This document shows positions 16,264-25,552 of a stretch of 30,345 bases of DNA, in pieces. Numbering within the stretch: the first letter of the stretch is position 1; each line of letters begins with the position of its first letter. Source of the stretch: Lachnospiraceae bacterium (GTDB lineage Bacteria > Bacillota_A > Clostridia > Lachnospirales > Lachnospiraceae); assembly GCA_024690425.1 (NCBI GenBank), contig JAILCT010000221.1:1-30345 (forward strand), written 5' to 3'. The translations under genes and the position numbers were made by a program. The notes beneath the pieces were generated by a model. That model had not been told where the DNA came from and made no database searches. It saw nothing but the letters and a program-made list of their open reading frames with translations.

Positions 16264-16815
16264 ATGAAGGAGTGTTACATTTTTCTGGCAGAGGGATTTG
16301 AGGAGATTGAAGCCCTGACGGTTGTTGATATCTTAAGAAGAGACAATATAGTCATAAAAACAGTATCCATAACGGACAAGAAGGAAGTTATGGGGGCGCA
16401 CGCCATAGAAGTAAAGGCAGACAAGGTCCTTAAGGACATCAATCTTAAGGATGCAGCCCTTCTCGTTCTTCCCGGCGGAATGCCCGGAACCAATAACCTT
16501 AAGGAATGTGAACCGCTCATGGATATGTTAAGGCAGTTCGCGAACACGAACCGGAGGATCGCAGCGATATGCGCAGCTCCTACCATACTCGGTTCCATGG
16601 GGCTCCTTGAAGGGAAGAATGCATGCTGCTATCCCGGAATGGAGAGCGCGCTCACCGGTGCCAATGTGAGTACGGAGGAAGTCGTTACGGACGGAAACAT
16701 CACAACATCAAGAGGAATGGGAACAGCAATCCCTTTTGCACTTGAACTGGTAAGGCTGTTTGATTCCAAAACCGAAGCAATGGCCTTAAAGAGAAAGATT
16801 GTTTTCAACCATTGA
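16264..16815 (+). CDS. DJ-1/PfpI (ThiJ/YajL) family protein
   Basis: A 183-aa soluble protein of typical family length. AGGAGG seven bases before this ATG fixes the start. A longer in-frame reading from 16126 lies inside the preceding gene. The DJ-1 landmarks are present: LAEGFEEIE with Glu16 in the position that contacts the reactive cysteine, LPGGMPG (residues 69-75), the nucleophile elbow AAICAAP with Cys103, and TSRGMGTAIPFALELV near the C-terminus. Family members act in protection against oxidative or carbonyl damage, including disputed deglycase activity, and the exact reaction is unsettled. It lies between the unknown membrane protein and the tig promoter. Confidence 0.88.
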   Translation: MKECYIFLAEGFEEIEALTVVDILRRDNIVIKTVSITDKKEVMGAHAIEVKADKVLKDINLKDAALLVLPGGMPGTNNLKECEPLMDMLRQFANTNRRIAAICAAPTILGSMGLLEGKNACCYPGMESALTGANVSTEEVVTDGNITTSRGMGTAIPFALELVRLFDSKTEAMALKRKIVFNH

Positions 16816-16823
16816 AAATAGTC

Positions 16824-16853
16824 TTGGCATTTGCTTAATACTTGTGTTATACT
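16824..16853 (+). promoter_or_regulatory. tig operon promoter
   Basis: TTGGCA (16824-16829), an 18-base spacer and TATACT (16848-16853) preceded by TGT, an extended -10 form. This is one of the best sigma-A type promoters in the window. It would give a 5' leader of about 55 bases before trigger factor. Confidence 0.65.
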
Positions 16854-16914
16854 TTCGTGAGGTGTGTTTACACGGTAATTTGTTTATTATTGTTTTAGGA
16901 GGAATCAGATAGAA

Positions 16915-18246
16915 ATGAGTATGCAGGTTGAGAATCTGGAACACAATATGGCGAAGCTCACCATTGAGGTTGAGGCTGACGAATTTTTAAAGGCTATGAC
17001 CAAGGCCTATCAGAAGAACAAGAATAAGATGAGCATCCCCGGTTTCAGAAAGGGTAAGGTTCCCCAGCAGATGATCGAGAAGATGTACGGTCCCGAGATA
17101 TTCTATGAGGATGCCGCCAATTTCATTATTCCCGATGCATATGAGAAGGAACTGGCTGAGAATAAGGATGTAGAAGTTGTATCACAGCCCAAGATAGATG
17201 TCACCCAGTGTGAGAAGGGAAAGTCATTCATTTTCACAGCGGAGGTTGCACTTAAGCCTTCTGTTGAGCTTGGAAAGTATAAGGGTGTTAAGATTGATAA
17301 GATAGACACCGAAGTTACGGATGAAGAGGTTGATAAGGAGATCGATAAGGAACGTGAAGCCAATTCACGTACTATCACCGTTGAGGACAGGCCTGTCAAG
17401 GATAAGGATATGACGATCATTGACTTTGAAGGCTTTGTCGATGACAAGGCTTTTGAAGGCGGCAAGGGTGAGAACTATCCTCTTACCATCGGTTCCGGAT
17501 CATTTATCCCCGGATTCGAAGACCAGCTTATCGGTGCCAAGATAGGTGAGGAGACAGAGGTCAAGGTGACCTTCCCCGAGGATTATCATGCAGAGGAGCT
17601 TAAGGGTAAGGATGCCGTATTCAAGGTAACCGTACATGAGATAAAGGAGAAGGAGCTTCCCGATCTTGACGATGAGTTTGCAAGTGAGGTTTCCGAGTTC
17701 GATACTCTTGCTGAATATAAGGAAGACGTTAAGAAGAAGCTTGCCGAGAAGAAGGAGGCTGAGGCCAAGACGAAGAGAGAGGATGCTGTTGTCGAGGCCA
17801 TAGTCAATGATTCCAAGATGGATATACCCGAAGCCATGATAGATACCCAGACACGTCAGATGGCACAGGATTATGCAGGAAGGCTGCAGCAGCAGGGTCT
17901 TACCCTTGAGCAGTACTTCCAGTTTACCGGCATGGATATGGACAAGTTCCTTGAGCAGATGAAGCCGGGTGCCAAGAAGCGTATCGAGTCAAGGCTGGTG
18001 CTTGAGGCAGTTGCCAAGGCAGAGAACTTCGAGATATCGGATGAGGAATTCGATCATGAGATAGACAGGATGGCCGAGATGTACCAGATGGAGGCTGACA
18101 AGCTTAAGGATCTCATGGGTGATTACGAGAAGGAACAGATCATAGAAGACCTTAAGATGCAGAAGGCTGTTGATTTTGTGACAGAGAATGCCAAGGAATC
18201 AAAGCCCAGGGCACCCAGGAAGAAGAAGGAAACAGAAGAAGCATAA
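16915..18246 (+). CDS. tig: trigger factor, ribosome-associated chaperone and prolyl isomerase
   Basis: A 443-aa protein close to the usual length. The N-terminal ribosome-binding domain contains the docking signature GFRKGKVPQQMIEKMYG (about residues 43-59). The FKBP-type isomerase domain runs from about 160 to 245 (ITIIDFEGF-like start, SGSFIPGFEDQLIGAKIG, VTVHEIKEKELP). The C-terminal helical chaperone arms follow, ending in a lysine-rich tail. It binds at the ribosomal exit tunnel through L23 and folds nascent chains. AGGAGG lies 12 bases upstream of the first ATG. The in-frame ATG two codons later is farther from it, so I kept the first. It heads the tig-clpP-clpX arrangement common in Firmicutes and other bacteria. 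Confidence 0.96.
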   Translation: MSMQVENLEHNMAKLTIEVEADEFLKAMTKAYQKNKNKMSIPGFRKGKVPQQMIEKMYGPEIFYEDAANFIIPDAYEKELAENKDVEVVSQPKIDVTQCEKGKSFIFTAEVALKPSVELGKYKGVKIDKIDTEVTDEEVDKEIDKEREANSRTITVEDRPVKDKDMTIIDFEGFVDDKAFEGGKGENYPLTIGSGSFIPGFEDQLIGAKIGEETEVKVTFPEDYHAEELKGKDAVFKVTVHEIKEKELPDLDDEFASEVSEFDTLAEYKEDVKKKLAEKKEAEAKTKREDAVVEAIVNDSKMDIPEAMIDTQTRQMAQDYAGRLQQQGLTLEQYFQFTGMDMDKFLEQMKPGAKKRIESRLVLEAVAKAENFEISDEEFDHEIDRMAEMYQMEADKLKDLMGDYEKEQIIEDLKMQKAVDFVTENAKESKPRAPRKKKETEEA

Positions 18247-18283
18247 GATCAAAACAGGGGATATAGCAGGTAAGGAGGTTTAG

Positions 18284-18868
18284 ATGAGCTTAGTACCTTA
18301 TGTCATAGAGCAGACAAGCCGCGGCGAGCGGTCATATGATATTTTTTCAAGGCTTTTGAAGGAGCGTATCGTATTCCTGGGTGAGGAAGTCAATCAGACA
18401 ACCTCAAGCCTTATCGTTGCCCAGATGATGTTCCTTGAAGCGGAGGATCCCGATAAGGATATCCATTTCTATATAAACAGTCCCGGAGGTTCCGTGACTG
18501 ACGGATATGCGATCTATGATACCATGCATTACGTTAAGTGCGATGTTGCTACTTACTGTATGGGTATGGCTGCAAGTATGGGTGCATTTCTGCTTGCGGG
18601 CGGTCAGAAGGGTAAGAGGTTTGCCCTGCCCAACGCGGAAGTGATGATCCACCAGCCCCTGGGAGGTGCCAAGGGTCAGGCAACCGAGATCGAGATCGCA
18701 GCCAAGCAGATACTCAGGACCAAGGAGAACTTGAACAGGATACTGTCGGAGAACACCGGCAAGCCTATAGATGTGATCGCAAGGGATACCGAGCGTGATA
18801 ACTGGATGACGGCTCAGGAGGCGCTTGATTACGGCCTCATCGATAAAATTATAACGACGCGAAGCTAG
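18284..18868 (+). CDS. clpP: ATP-dependent Clp protease proteolytic subunit
   Basis: A 194-aa serine protease subunit. The catalytic triad is complete: Ser98 in GMAASMGAF, His123 in MIHQPLGG and Asp172 in TERDNW. The N-terminus [28 protein letters not shown] is the canonical axial-loop and hydrophobic-docking region. Fourteen copies form the barrel that degrades substrates unfolded by ClpX, encoded next. AGGAGG lies five bases before the ATG. The last codons and stop lie in a short sequence duplicated just downstream. Confidence 0.97.
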   Translation: MSLVPYVIEQTSRGERSYDIFSRLLKERIVFLGEEVNQTTSSLIVAQMMFLEAEDPDKDIHFYINSPGGSVTDGYAIYDTMHYVKCDVATYCMGMAASMGAFLLAGGQKGKRFALPNAEVMIHQPLGGAKGQATEIEIAAKQILRTKENLNRILSENTGKPIDVIARDTERDNWMTAQEALDYGLIDKIITTRS

Positions 18869-18896
18869 TCCTTTAGGGCGACGCGAAGCTAGTCCT
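18855..18896. repeat. 24-bp tandem duplication across the clpP stop codon
   Basis: The 18-base sequence CGACGCGAAGCTAGTCCT occurs twice (18855-18872 and 18879-18896), separated by six bases. The first copy carries the last clpP codons and its TAG stop, and the second lies in the clpP-clpX gap. It looks like a slippage-type duplication of the gene's 3' end. Confidence 0.8.
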
Positions 18897-18920
18897 GAAT
18901 GATTTTTAAGGGGAAATAAA

Positions 18921-20192
18921 ATGGCAGGTAAAAATGATGAACGTATAAGATGTTCCTTCTGCAACAAGCCGGAGAATCATGTGCGTAAGCTCATTGCGGG
19001 CCCGGCGGGAGCATATATATGTGACGAGTGCATAGAGATATGCATGGATATAATAAGAGACGAACTGGGCGAGGATGATTTTTATGAGGCTGAGGAGAGT
19101 GAAGGCAGCCTCCACATCAACCTTCTTAAACCCAGGGAGATCAAGGATTTTCTTGATGAGAATGTCATCGGCCAGGAAGAAGCCAAGAAGGTATTGTCTG
19201 TTGCCGTATATAACCACTATAAGAGGGTGACCGCCAAGGATACATCCGATGTGGAGCTTCAGAAGTCCAATATCATAATGCTTGGTCCCACGGGTTCGGG
19301 TAAGACACTGCTTGCACAGACTCTTGCCAAGATAATCAATGTACCTTTCTGTATAGCCGATGCCACCGCGCTTACTGAGGCTGGATACGTGGGCGAGGAT
19401 GTTGAGAACATTCTTCTTAAGCTCATCCAGGCGGCTGACTATGACATAAAGCGTGCCGAACTCGGAATAATCTATATAGATGAGATAGATAAGATAACCA
19501 GAAAGAGTGAGAATGTTTCGATAACCCGTGATGTTTCGGGTGAGGGCGTTCAGCAGGCTCTCCTTAAGATAATCGAGGGTACTCAGGCATCGGTGCCGCC
19601 ACAGGGCGGAAGGAAGCACCCGCATCAGGAGCTTATCCAGATCGATACCACCAACATCCTCTTTATATGCGGCGGAGCTTTTGAGGGTCTTGACAAGATA
19701 GTAGAGAACAGGCTTGATAAGAAATCCATCGGTTTCGGAGCTGAGATCAAGCTCAAGAACGAGACCGACATAAATGAGCTCTTAAAGCAGGTACAGCCGG
19801 AGGACCTTGTCAAGTACGGTATCATACCGGAGTTCGTAGGCCGTGTTCCGATCGGCGTTTCGCTTCAGGGTCTTGATGAGGATGCACTCGTCAGGGTACT
19901 TACGGAGCCTAAGAATGCTATAATCAAGCAGTATGAGCGCCTGTTCGAAATGGACGGTGTTGAGCTTAAGTTCGAGGATGAAGCCATCCGCGAGATAGCA
20001 AAGAAGGCACATGAACGTAAGACCGGAGCCAGGGGACTTAGGTCAATACTTGAGAAGCTTATGATGGAGCTTATGTTTGAGATACCATCAGATGAGAGGA
20101 TCCATAAGGTCGTTATCACGGCAGCTGCCGTAAGGGACGGCGGAGAGCCGCTCATCATGAGAAGGGGAAGCAAGCTTAAGAAGGCTGAATAA
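18921..20192 (+). CDS. clpX: ClpX unfoldase subunit of ClpXP
   Basis: A 423-aa AAA+ ATPase. An N-terminal C4 zinc-binding domain (Cys11, Cys14, Cys34, Cys37) for dimerisation and substrate or adaptor binding precedes the ATPase. Walker A GPTGSGKT lies at 122-129 and Walker B IIYIDEID at 183-190. The GYVGED pore loop (155-160) and the IGFG loop that docks on ClpP are both present. It unfolds tagged or unfolded proteins and feeds them to ClpP. It follows clpP by 52 bases and is read with an AAGGGG ribosome site. A hairpin overlaps the region right after the stop, before lon. Confidence 0.97.
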   Translation: MAGKNDERIRCSFCNKPENHVRKLIAGPAGAYICDECIEICMDIIRDELGEDDFYEAEESEGSLHINLLKPREIKDFLDENVIGQEEAKKVLSVAVYNHYKRVTAKDTSDVELQKSNIIMLGPTGSGKTLLAQTLAKIINVPFCIADATALTEAGYVGEDVENILLKLIQAADYDIKRAELGIIYIDEIDKITRKSENVSITRDVSGEGVQQALLKIIEGTQASVPPQGGRKHPHQELIQIDTTNILFICGGAFEGLDKIVENRLDKKSIGFGAEIKLKNETDINELLKQVQPEDLVKYGIIPEFVGRVPIGVSLQGLDEDALVRVLTEPKNAIIKQYERLFEMDGVELKFEDEAIREIAKKAHERKTGARGLRSILEKLMMELMFEIPSDERIHKVVITAAAVRDGGEPLIMRRGSKLKKAE

Positions 20193-20193
20193 T

Positions 20194-20219
20194 AATGCCG
20201 CCGTTTAACCGGCGGCATT
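20194..20219 (+). terminator. hairpin between clpX and lon, weak terminator or attenuator
   Basis: AATGCCGCCG and CGGCGGCATT make a perfect 10-bp, GC-rich stem with a six-base loop, starting two bases after the clpX stop. Only TTTGTT follows, and the lon ribosome site comes right after. Partial termination or processing with read-through into lon is more likely than full termination. Confidence 0.55.
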
Positions 20220-20237
20220 TGTTAAAGAGGTGGGATC

Positions 20238-22574
20238 ATGTCTGCACGAGTATATAAGAAGAAACTTCCGACGGTCGTTGTAAACGGCATGTGCGTTATA
20301 CCCGGAATGATAATTCATTTTGATATCAATAAACCTGTTGCAGTCAAGGCGATTGAAAAGGCCATGGTGACCAGGGACCAGCAGCTGTTCATCAGTATGC
20401 AGAGGGATGATGATGAGCAGGATAACGGCGGAGTGACCATGTGCGGGACAGGCTGTATCTGTGTTATCAAGCAGGTGATAAAGCTGCCTGATAAGACGGT
20501 AAGGGTCCTTATCGAGGGGATCAGGCGGGCTGTTGTCACAGATGTTGAGCAGGCACAGGATTCACCCATGATGGCATTTGTGAAGCCTGTGATAAACGAT
20601 AGTGATGAAAGCTACGAAAAGGAGACCGATCCCGAACGCGTAGCCCTTATACAGTCCTTCATGGAGGCCATGAAGGAATACTTAAGGTATAATCCAAGGA
20701 TCGAGAAGATATTGAGCAAGTGCAAGGTAAGCTCGGCATCTTTTGCCGACCTTATGGATATGTATGCAGCCCATCTTCCCATGCCGGCTAAGGACAGGCA
20801 GCGGATCCTTGAAGCCCTCGGTGACAGGGAGCGTGCAGTTGCCTTCCTTACCATACTTGAGAACGAGATAAACATCCTGAAGGTCCGTCAGGATCTCCAG
20901 GAACAGGTAAGGGAGAGGGTTGACAGGAACCAGAAGGAATACTATCTCCGTGAGCAGCTTAAGGCCATCAAGAATGAACTGGATGAGAAGGGCTCACATA
21001 CCGACGAGGAGGAATATCTTCAGAAGACGGAGGAACTTCAGGCTCCGGAAGAGGTTAAGGAGAAGCTAAGAAAAGAGATAGACCGCCTGAGCCAATCGGT
21101 ATCGTATTCTTCCGAAAGCGGTGTGATAAGGGGATATATAGAGACTCTCCTTGAGATGCCCTGGGATAAGGTGAGTCAGGATAACAATGACCTTGACAAT
21201 GCGGAGAAGATACTTAATGAGGACCATTACGGTCTTATAAAGGTCAAAGAGAGAATGCTTGAATTTCTCGCGGTCAGGATACTTAACGGTTCCGGTTCAA
21301 GCCCGATAGTGTGCCTTGTGGGACCTCCCGGAACCGGTAAGACCAGTATCGCCAGATCAGTTGCCAGGGCTCTTAACAAACAGTACGTAAGGATCAGCCT
21401 GGGCGGAGTTCGTGATGAGGCCGAGATCCGTGGCCACCGTAAGACCTATGTGGGAGCCATGCCCGGCAGGATCGCAGTGGGACTTAAGAATGCCGGGGTC
21501 AAGAACCCGCTTATCCTTCTTGACGAGATAGACAAGATGAGCAGCGATTACAGGGGTGATACGGCATCGGCCCTTTTAGAGGTACTTGACAGTGAACAGA
21601 ACAGCAGGTTCAGGGACCATTATATAGAACTGCCGATAGATCTTTCGCAGGTGCTTTTTATTGCGACAGCCAACTCACTGTCCGATATACCCCGTCCCCT
21701 CCTTGACCGTATGGAGGTGATCGAGGTCAACAGCTATACCGAAAACGAAAAGTTCCACATAGCCAGGGAGTATCTTATCCCCAAACAGCTTGAGAAGAAC
21801 GGGATCGGCAAGAGTTCCCTTACGATAAGCGATAAGGCTCTTGAGAAGATGATCAGGGGATACACAAGGGAAGCCGGTGTAAGGAACCTTGAGCGTAAGA
21901 TAGGCGAGCTTGCAAGAAAGAGCGCCCGTAAGATACTTCAGGATAATATAAAGAATGTGCGGATATCGACAAGAAATCTGGAGGAATATCTCGGCAAGAT
22001 CCGTTACGAATACGATAAGGCCAATGAAAAGGATGAAGTAGGTATCGTAAGGGGACTTGCCTGGACAGCGGTCGGGGGTGATACACTCCAGATAGAGGTC
22101 AATGTCATGCCCGGAAAGGGCGAACTTAAGCTTACGGGTCAGCTGGGTGATGTAATGAAGGAATCGGCCCAGACAGGTGTCAGCTATATCAGGTCGCTTG
22201 GTGCCAAGCTTAAGCTCGAGGCCGACTATTTCACCACGCATGACTTTCACATACATATCCCGCAGGGGTCGGTTCCCAAGGACGGGCCAAGTGCCGGGAT
22301 CACGATGGCAACGGCCATTTACTCGGTGGTCACCGGAAGAAAGGTAAGATGCGATGTCGCTATGACGGGCGAGATAACCCTACGCGGAAGGGTACTTCCC
22401 ATAGGAGGGCTTAAGGAAAAAACACTGGCTGCCAAAAATGCAGGGATAAAGACCGTTCTTGTTCCCGAGAGGAACAGGAAGGATATAGACGAAATAGATC
22501 AGGAGATACTTGAAGGCCTTAAGATAGTCTATGTGGAAAAGATGCAGGATGTGCTTGAGCATGCACTCCGGTAA
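20238..22574 (+). CDS. lon: ATP-dependent protease Lon (LonA type)
   Basis: A 778-aa soluble protease. The N-terminal substrate-recognition domain (about 8-210) and a coiled helical segment (210-290) are followed by the AAA+ module with Walker A GPPGTGKT (362-369) and Walker B LILLDEID (about 425-432). The C-terminal protease domain carries the Ser-Lys dyad Ser685 (KDGPSAG) and Lys728 (GGLKEK), spaced 43 apart as in E. coli Lon. It degrades misfolded and regulatory proteins. AGAGGTGGG lies just before the ATG. Placement after clpX and before engB follows the conserved Firmicute order. Confidence 0.97.
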   Translation: MSARVYKKKLPTVVVNGMCVIPGMIIHFDINKPVAVKAIEKAMVTRDQQLFISMQRDDDEQDNGGVTMCGTGCICVIKQVIKLPDKTVRVLIEGIRRAVVTDVEQAQDSPMMAFVKPVINDSDESYEKETDPERVALIQSFMEAMKEYLRYNPRIEKILSKCKVSSASFADLMDMYAAHLPMPAKDRQRILEALGDRERAVAFLTILENEINILKVRQDLQEQVRERVDRNQKEYYLREQLKAIKNELDEKGSHTDEEEYLQKTEELQAPEEVKEKLRKEIDRLSQSVSYSSESGVIRGYIETLLEMPWDKVSQDNNDLDNAEKILNEDHYGLIKVKERMLEFLAVRILNGSGSSPIVCLVGPPGTGKTSIARSVARALNKQYVRISLGGVRDEAEIRGHRKTYVGAMPGRIAVGLKNAGVKNPLILLDEIDKMSSDYRGDTASALLEVLDSEQNSRFRDHYIELPIDLSQVLFIATANSLSDIPRPLLDRMEVIEVNSYTENEKFHIAREYLIPKQLEKNGIGKSSLTISDKALEKMIRGYTREAGVRNLERKIGELARKSARKILQDNIKNVRISTRNLEEYLGKIRYEYDKANEKDEVGIVRGLAWTAVGGDTLQIEVNVMPGKGELKLTGQLGDVMKESAQTGVSYIRSLGAKLKLEADYFTTHDFHIHIPQGSVPKDGPSAGITMATAIYSVVTGRKVRCDVAMTGEITLRGRVLPIGGLKEKTLAAKNAGIKTVLVPERNRKDIDEIDQEILEGLKIVYVEKMQDVLEHALR

Positions 22575-22597
22575 CGCTTTTAAGCGGAGAGTATAAA

Positions 22598-23191
22598 ATG
22601 GTAATAAAAAACGTAAGCCTCGAAACGGTATGCGGCATAACATCAGTGCTACCGGACAATAAATATCCGGAGATAGCTTTTGCCGGGAAGAGTAATGTCG
22701 GAAAGTCATCACTTATAAATGCCCTCATGAACCGTAAGTCTCTTGCCAGGACATCGGGACAGCCCGGGAAAACGCAGACGATCAACTTCTACAATGTAAA
22801 TGATGCCCTTTATTTCGTTGATCTTCCGGGATACGGCTATGCCAAGGTCAGTAAGGAAGTTAAGGAGAAATGGGGCAGGATGATAGAGAAGTACCTGCTC
22901 ACTTCAAGACAGCTCCGTGCCGTGTTTCTTCTTATCGATATAAGGCATGAGCCCTCGGCGAATGATGCTTCAATGTATGAATGGATAGTTGCCAAGGGTT
23001 ATGATCCGATAATCATAGCGACCAAGCTTGACAAGATCAACAGAAGTCAGGTAAGTAAGAATATAAAGGTGATAAGGGACAGGCTTAAGTGTAAGCCGGG
23101 AACGCAGATTATTCCATTTTCCGCAGTGAGCAAACAGGGACGGGAGGAGATCTATGAAACCATCGATAAAATACTTGAAGATATCGGTTAA
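22598..23191 (+). CDS. engB: ribosome biogenesis GTPase EngB/YsxC
   Basis: A 197-aa TRAFAC-class GTPase needed for late assembly of the 50S subunit. G1 motif GKSNVGKSS (residues 30-38), switch I region TSGQPGKTQTINF, G3 motif DLPGYGYAKV (75-84) and G4 motif TKLDK (about 142-146) are all intact and diagnostic of the family. It starts 23 bases after lon, and the lon-engB neighbour pair is conserved in Firmicutes. Its last 38 bases overlap the start of the next gene in another frame, so the two are translationally linked. Confidence 0.95.
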   Translation: MVIKNVSLETVCGITSVLPDNKYPEIAFAGKSNVGKSSLINALMNRKSLARTSGQPGKTQTINFYNVNDALYFVDLPGYGYAKVSKEVKEKWGRMIEKYLLTSRQLRAVFLLIDIRHEPSANDASMYEWIVAKGYDPIIIATKLDKINRSQVSKNIKVIRDRLKCKPGTQIIPFSAVSKQGREEIYETIDKILEDIG

Positions 23192-24332
23192 CATAATATC
23201 GGTCCTTATAACGGCTTTTCTCTGCTTTTATGTACTTCCCAAGGTGCTTGTATATTTCATGCCCTTTGTTATAGCCGCAGTGATCGCACTGATCGCCAAT
23301 CCGGTCGTAAGGTTCCTTGAGAAGAAGGTAAAGATAGTCCGTAAGGCCGGAACTGCATTTGTTATAATTCTTGTAATTGCACTTATAGTTCTTTTGGGTT
23401 ATCTTATTATCGGTAAGATTGTTGAAGAGGTGGTAAACCTTGCTACCGCGGCTCCGGCCATCTGGAAGAAGACGGAAGCAACGCTCGGATCCGCGATGGG
23501 TGTATATAATATCTACCTGAACAAGATGCCGCAGTCTGTACAGGAATGGCTCAATGATGCCACGTCAAGCATGGGCACAGGGCTTTCGGAATGGTTATCG
23601 GGGCTTGGTGAGCCGGTGGCTAAAATGACGTCAAGCCTTGCCCAGAATGTTCCTCTTGTGATAATCGGGATAGTGATGGCAATACTGGCTTCTTATTCTT
23701 TTCTTGCGGAGCGTGAGTATGTGATCCGCATGATGAGGAAGCTCCTTCCGGGGCAGTTCATCAGAAGGTGGAACATAGTATTTTCCTCCATGAAAGAGGC
23801 GGTCGGAGGATATTTCAAGGCCCAGTTCAAGATAATGGGCGTTGTATATGTTATCATTCTTATAGGCCTTATCATATTAAGGGTTGACAATGCCCTGCTT
23901 ATAGGACTTATCATCGCCCTGCTTGATTTTCTCCCATTCTTCGGAACGGGAACGGTAATGATACCCTGGGCGTTGATAGCTCTTTTCAACGGAGATTACA
24001 GGCTTGCGGTCGGGCTTCTTATAACCTGGGGCGCATCGCAGCTTGTGCGCCAGCTTATCCAACCCAAGCTCGTAGGGGATTCGATCGGCCTTAATCCGAT
24101 CCCGACGCTGCTGCTCCTGTACGTGGGCTTCAGGGCGCTCGGAGCCGCGGGACTTATCCTTGCTGTTCCCGTGGGAGTCATTGTGATAAACCTGTATAAG
24201 GCAGGGATCTTCAGTAATTTTGTTTACAGTATCCGCATATTGTTTAAGGATATTTCGGGGCTTAGGCGCTTCTCCGATGAAGAGCTTAAGCAGGAAGGTA
24301 TTATCAGAGAGGATGAGGATATAAATGGTTAG
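23154..24332 (+). CDS. AI-2E (YtvI/PerM-like) family membrane protein
   Basis: A 392-aa membrane protein with about eight hydrophobic segments. Two or three N-terminal helices lead to a soluble region (about 105-165), then the conserved C-terminal core: ALLDFLPFFGTGTVMIPWALIAL, RQLIQPKLVGDSIGLNPIPTLL and the following GLILAVPVGVI helix. That core defines the AI-2E transporter family. Known members include TqsA, PerM and the sporulation protein YtvI, and Na+/H+ antiport has been reported for some. The specific role here is unknown. GGAGG six bases before the ATG supports this start, which overlaps the end of engB by 38 bases. It overlaps the downstream gene by eight bases. Confidence 0.85.
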   Translation: MKPSIKYLKISVNIISVLITAFLCFYVLPKVLVYFMPFVIAAVIALIANPVVRFLEKKVKIVRKAGTAFVIILVIALIVLLGYLIIGKIVEEVVNLATAAPAIWKKTEATLGSAMGVYNIYLNKMPQSVQEWLNDATSSMGTGLSEWLSGLGEPVAKMTSSLAQNVPLVIIGIVMAILASYSFLAEREYVIRMMRKLLPGQFIRRWNIVFSSMKEAVGGYFKAQFKIMGVVYVIILIGLIILRVDNALLIGLIIALLDFLPFFGTGTVMIPWALIALFNGDYRLAVGLLITWGASQLVRQLIQPKLVGDSIGLNPIPTLLLLYVGFRALGAAGLILAVPVGVIVINLYKAGIFSNFVYSIRILFKDISGLRRFSDEELKQEGIIREDEDING

Positions 24333-25491
24333 TCTTCTTATCAGGATTCTTGTCAATGATTATAATAATACCGGTGATGAGAAGGTAAGACGGGGTTACG
24401 GAGTCGTGTGCGGCACCGTGGGGATAATCCTGAACATAATGTTATGCTGCGCCAAGGTCTTTGCCGGAATGCTGTCGGGATCGATCGCCGTGATCACGGA
24501 TGCGATAAACAACCTGACCGATGCCGGATCATCTGTGGTCAATGTGGTTGGTTTCAAGATGGCCGGCCGTAAACCTGACACGGAGCATCCCTTCGGACAC
24601 GGAAGGATTGAATACGTCTCGGGACTCATCATTTCCATAATAATCATTGTATTGGGTGTCGAACTGGGTAAGACGAGTATCACGCGCATTATCGATCCGA
24701 GAGAGATAATAACATCAAGAGCGGTATTTACCGTTATGGAGATATCGATCGGCGTCAAGATATACATGTATCTGTATAACAGACGGTTTGGCAACCGGAT
24801 ATCATCGGTTTCGCTTAAGGCAGCGGCTCTTGACAGCTTTACCGATGCTATTGCCACGACTGCGGTCCTTATATCCATTGTCATATTTGAGTTCACCGGA
24901 GTTGTTGTTGACGGTTGGTGCGGACTTATCGTTTCGGTATTTATCATATATTCGGGTGTCTCGTCCGTTAAGACAACAGTGGATCCCCTGCTCGGGGTCA
25001 AGCCCGATCCCGAATACGTAAATATAATAGAGAAGTTCGTCCTGTCCCAGAACAATATCCTGGGAATGCACGACCTGGTGATCCACAATTACGGTCCGGG
25101 AAGGAGCATGATATCCTTACATGTAGAGGTTCCTGCGAACGGGTCTCTGGTAGAGATGCATGATATCGTCGACAACATAGAGCGCAAGCTCAAGGAGGCT
25201 CTTAACTGCGAGTGCGTCATCCATATGGATCCCGTTGTGATCGACAATATGATCACTATGAGGATGCGTGAATTTGTGAATGTTATCGTTTCGAATGTGG
25301 ATCCTTCCTTAAGGATCAATGATTTCAGGATGGTCCAGGGAACCACGCATACCAACCTGATATTTGACCTTGTCATCCCTCACGGATTCAGATACACCGA
25401 TGACGAAGTGGTTGACATAATACAGCAAAGAGTGAGACAGCTCCCGGGTGATCATTATGCGGTGATCAATGTGGAGAAGCCCTATGTATGA
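24325..25491 (+). CDS. cation diffusion facilitator (CDF) metal transporter
   Basis: A 388-aa protein with about six N-terminal membrane helices (from residue 25 to about 215) and a cytoplasmic C-terminal domain that looks long for the family (about 225-388). The signature SGSIAVITDAINNLTDAGSS (residues 51-70) is present, as is PFGHGRIEY (89-97). The metal-site pairs read Asn62/Asp66 in helix II and Asp170/Asp174 in helix V (ALDSFTDA). The usual zinc set is Asp or His with Asp in II and His with Asp in V, so zinc specificity should not be assumed, and Mn, Fe or another ion is possible. The gene overlaps its upstream neighbour by eight bases. The closing GDHYAVINVEKPYV resembles the end of a CDF dimerisation domain. 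Confidence 0.88.
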   Translation: MVSLLIRILVNDYNNTGDEKVRRGYGVVCGTVGIILNIMLCCAKVFAGMLSGSIAVITDAINNLTDAGSSVVNVVGFKMAGRKPDTEHPFGHGRIEYVSGLIISIIIIVLGVELGKTSITRIIDPREIITSRAVFTVMEISIGVKIYMYLYNRRFGNRISSVSLKAAALDSFTDAIATTAVLISIVIFEFTGVVVDGWCGLIVSVFIIYSGVSSVKTTVDPLLGVKPDPEYVNIIEKFVLSQNNILGMHDLVIHNYGPGRSMISLHVEVPANGSLVEMHDIVDNIERKLKEALNCECVIHMDPVVIDNMITMRMREFVNVIVSNVDPSLRINDFRMVQGTTHTNLIFDLVIPHGFRYTDDEVVDIIQQRVRQLPGDHYAVINVEKPYV

Positions 25492-25501
25492 TGATTAAGA
25501 G

Positions 25502-25524
25502 TCACAAGCCTTTATGACTTGTGA
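25502..25524 (+). promoter_or_regulatory. small hairpin in the valS leader
   Basis: TCACAAG and CTTGTGA form a 7-bp stem with a nine-base loop, 28 bases before the valS start. It could be a leader structure or the end of the preceding transcript. It lacks a T-run and has none of the T-box sequence elements. Confidence 0.35.
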
Positions 25525-25552
25525 TCAAAATATAAACGGAGGAATATACGAA

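Noticed and set aside
18404..18967. Minus-strand frame opposite clpP
   Set aside because: Shadow of a fully conserved gene with an intact catalytic triad; no ribosome site or protein family support.
25492..25552. T-box riboswitch upstream of valS
   Set aside because: Only about 60 bases separate valS from the preceding gene. There is no AGGGTGGNACCGCG-type motif and no terminator/antiterminator pair, only a small 7-bp hairpin.
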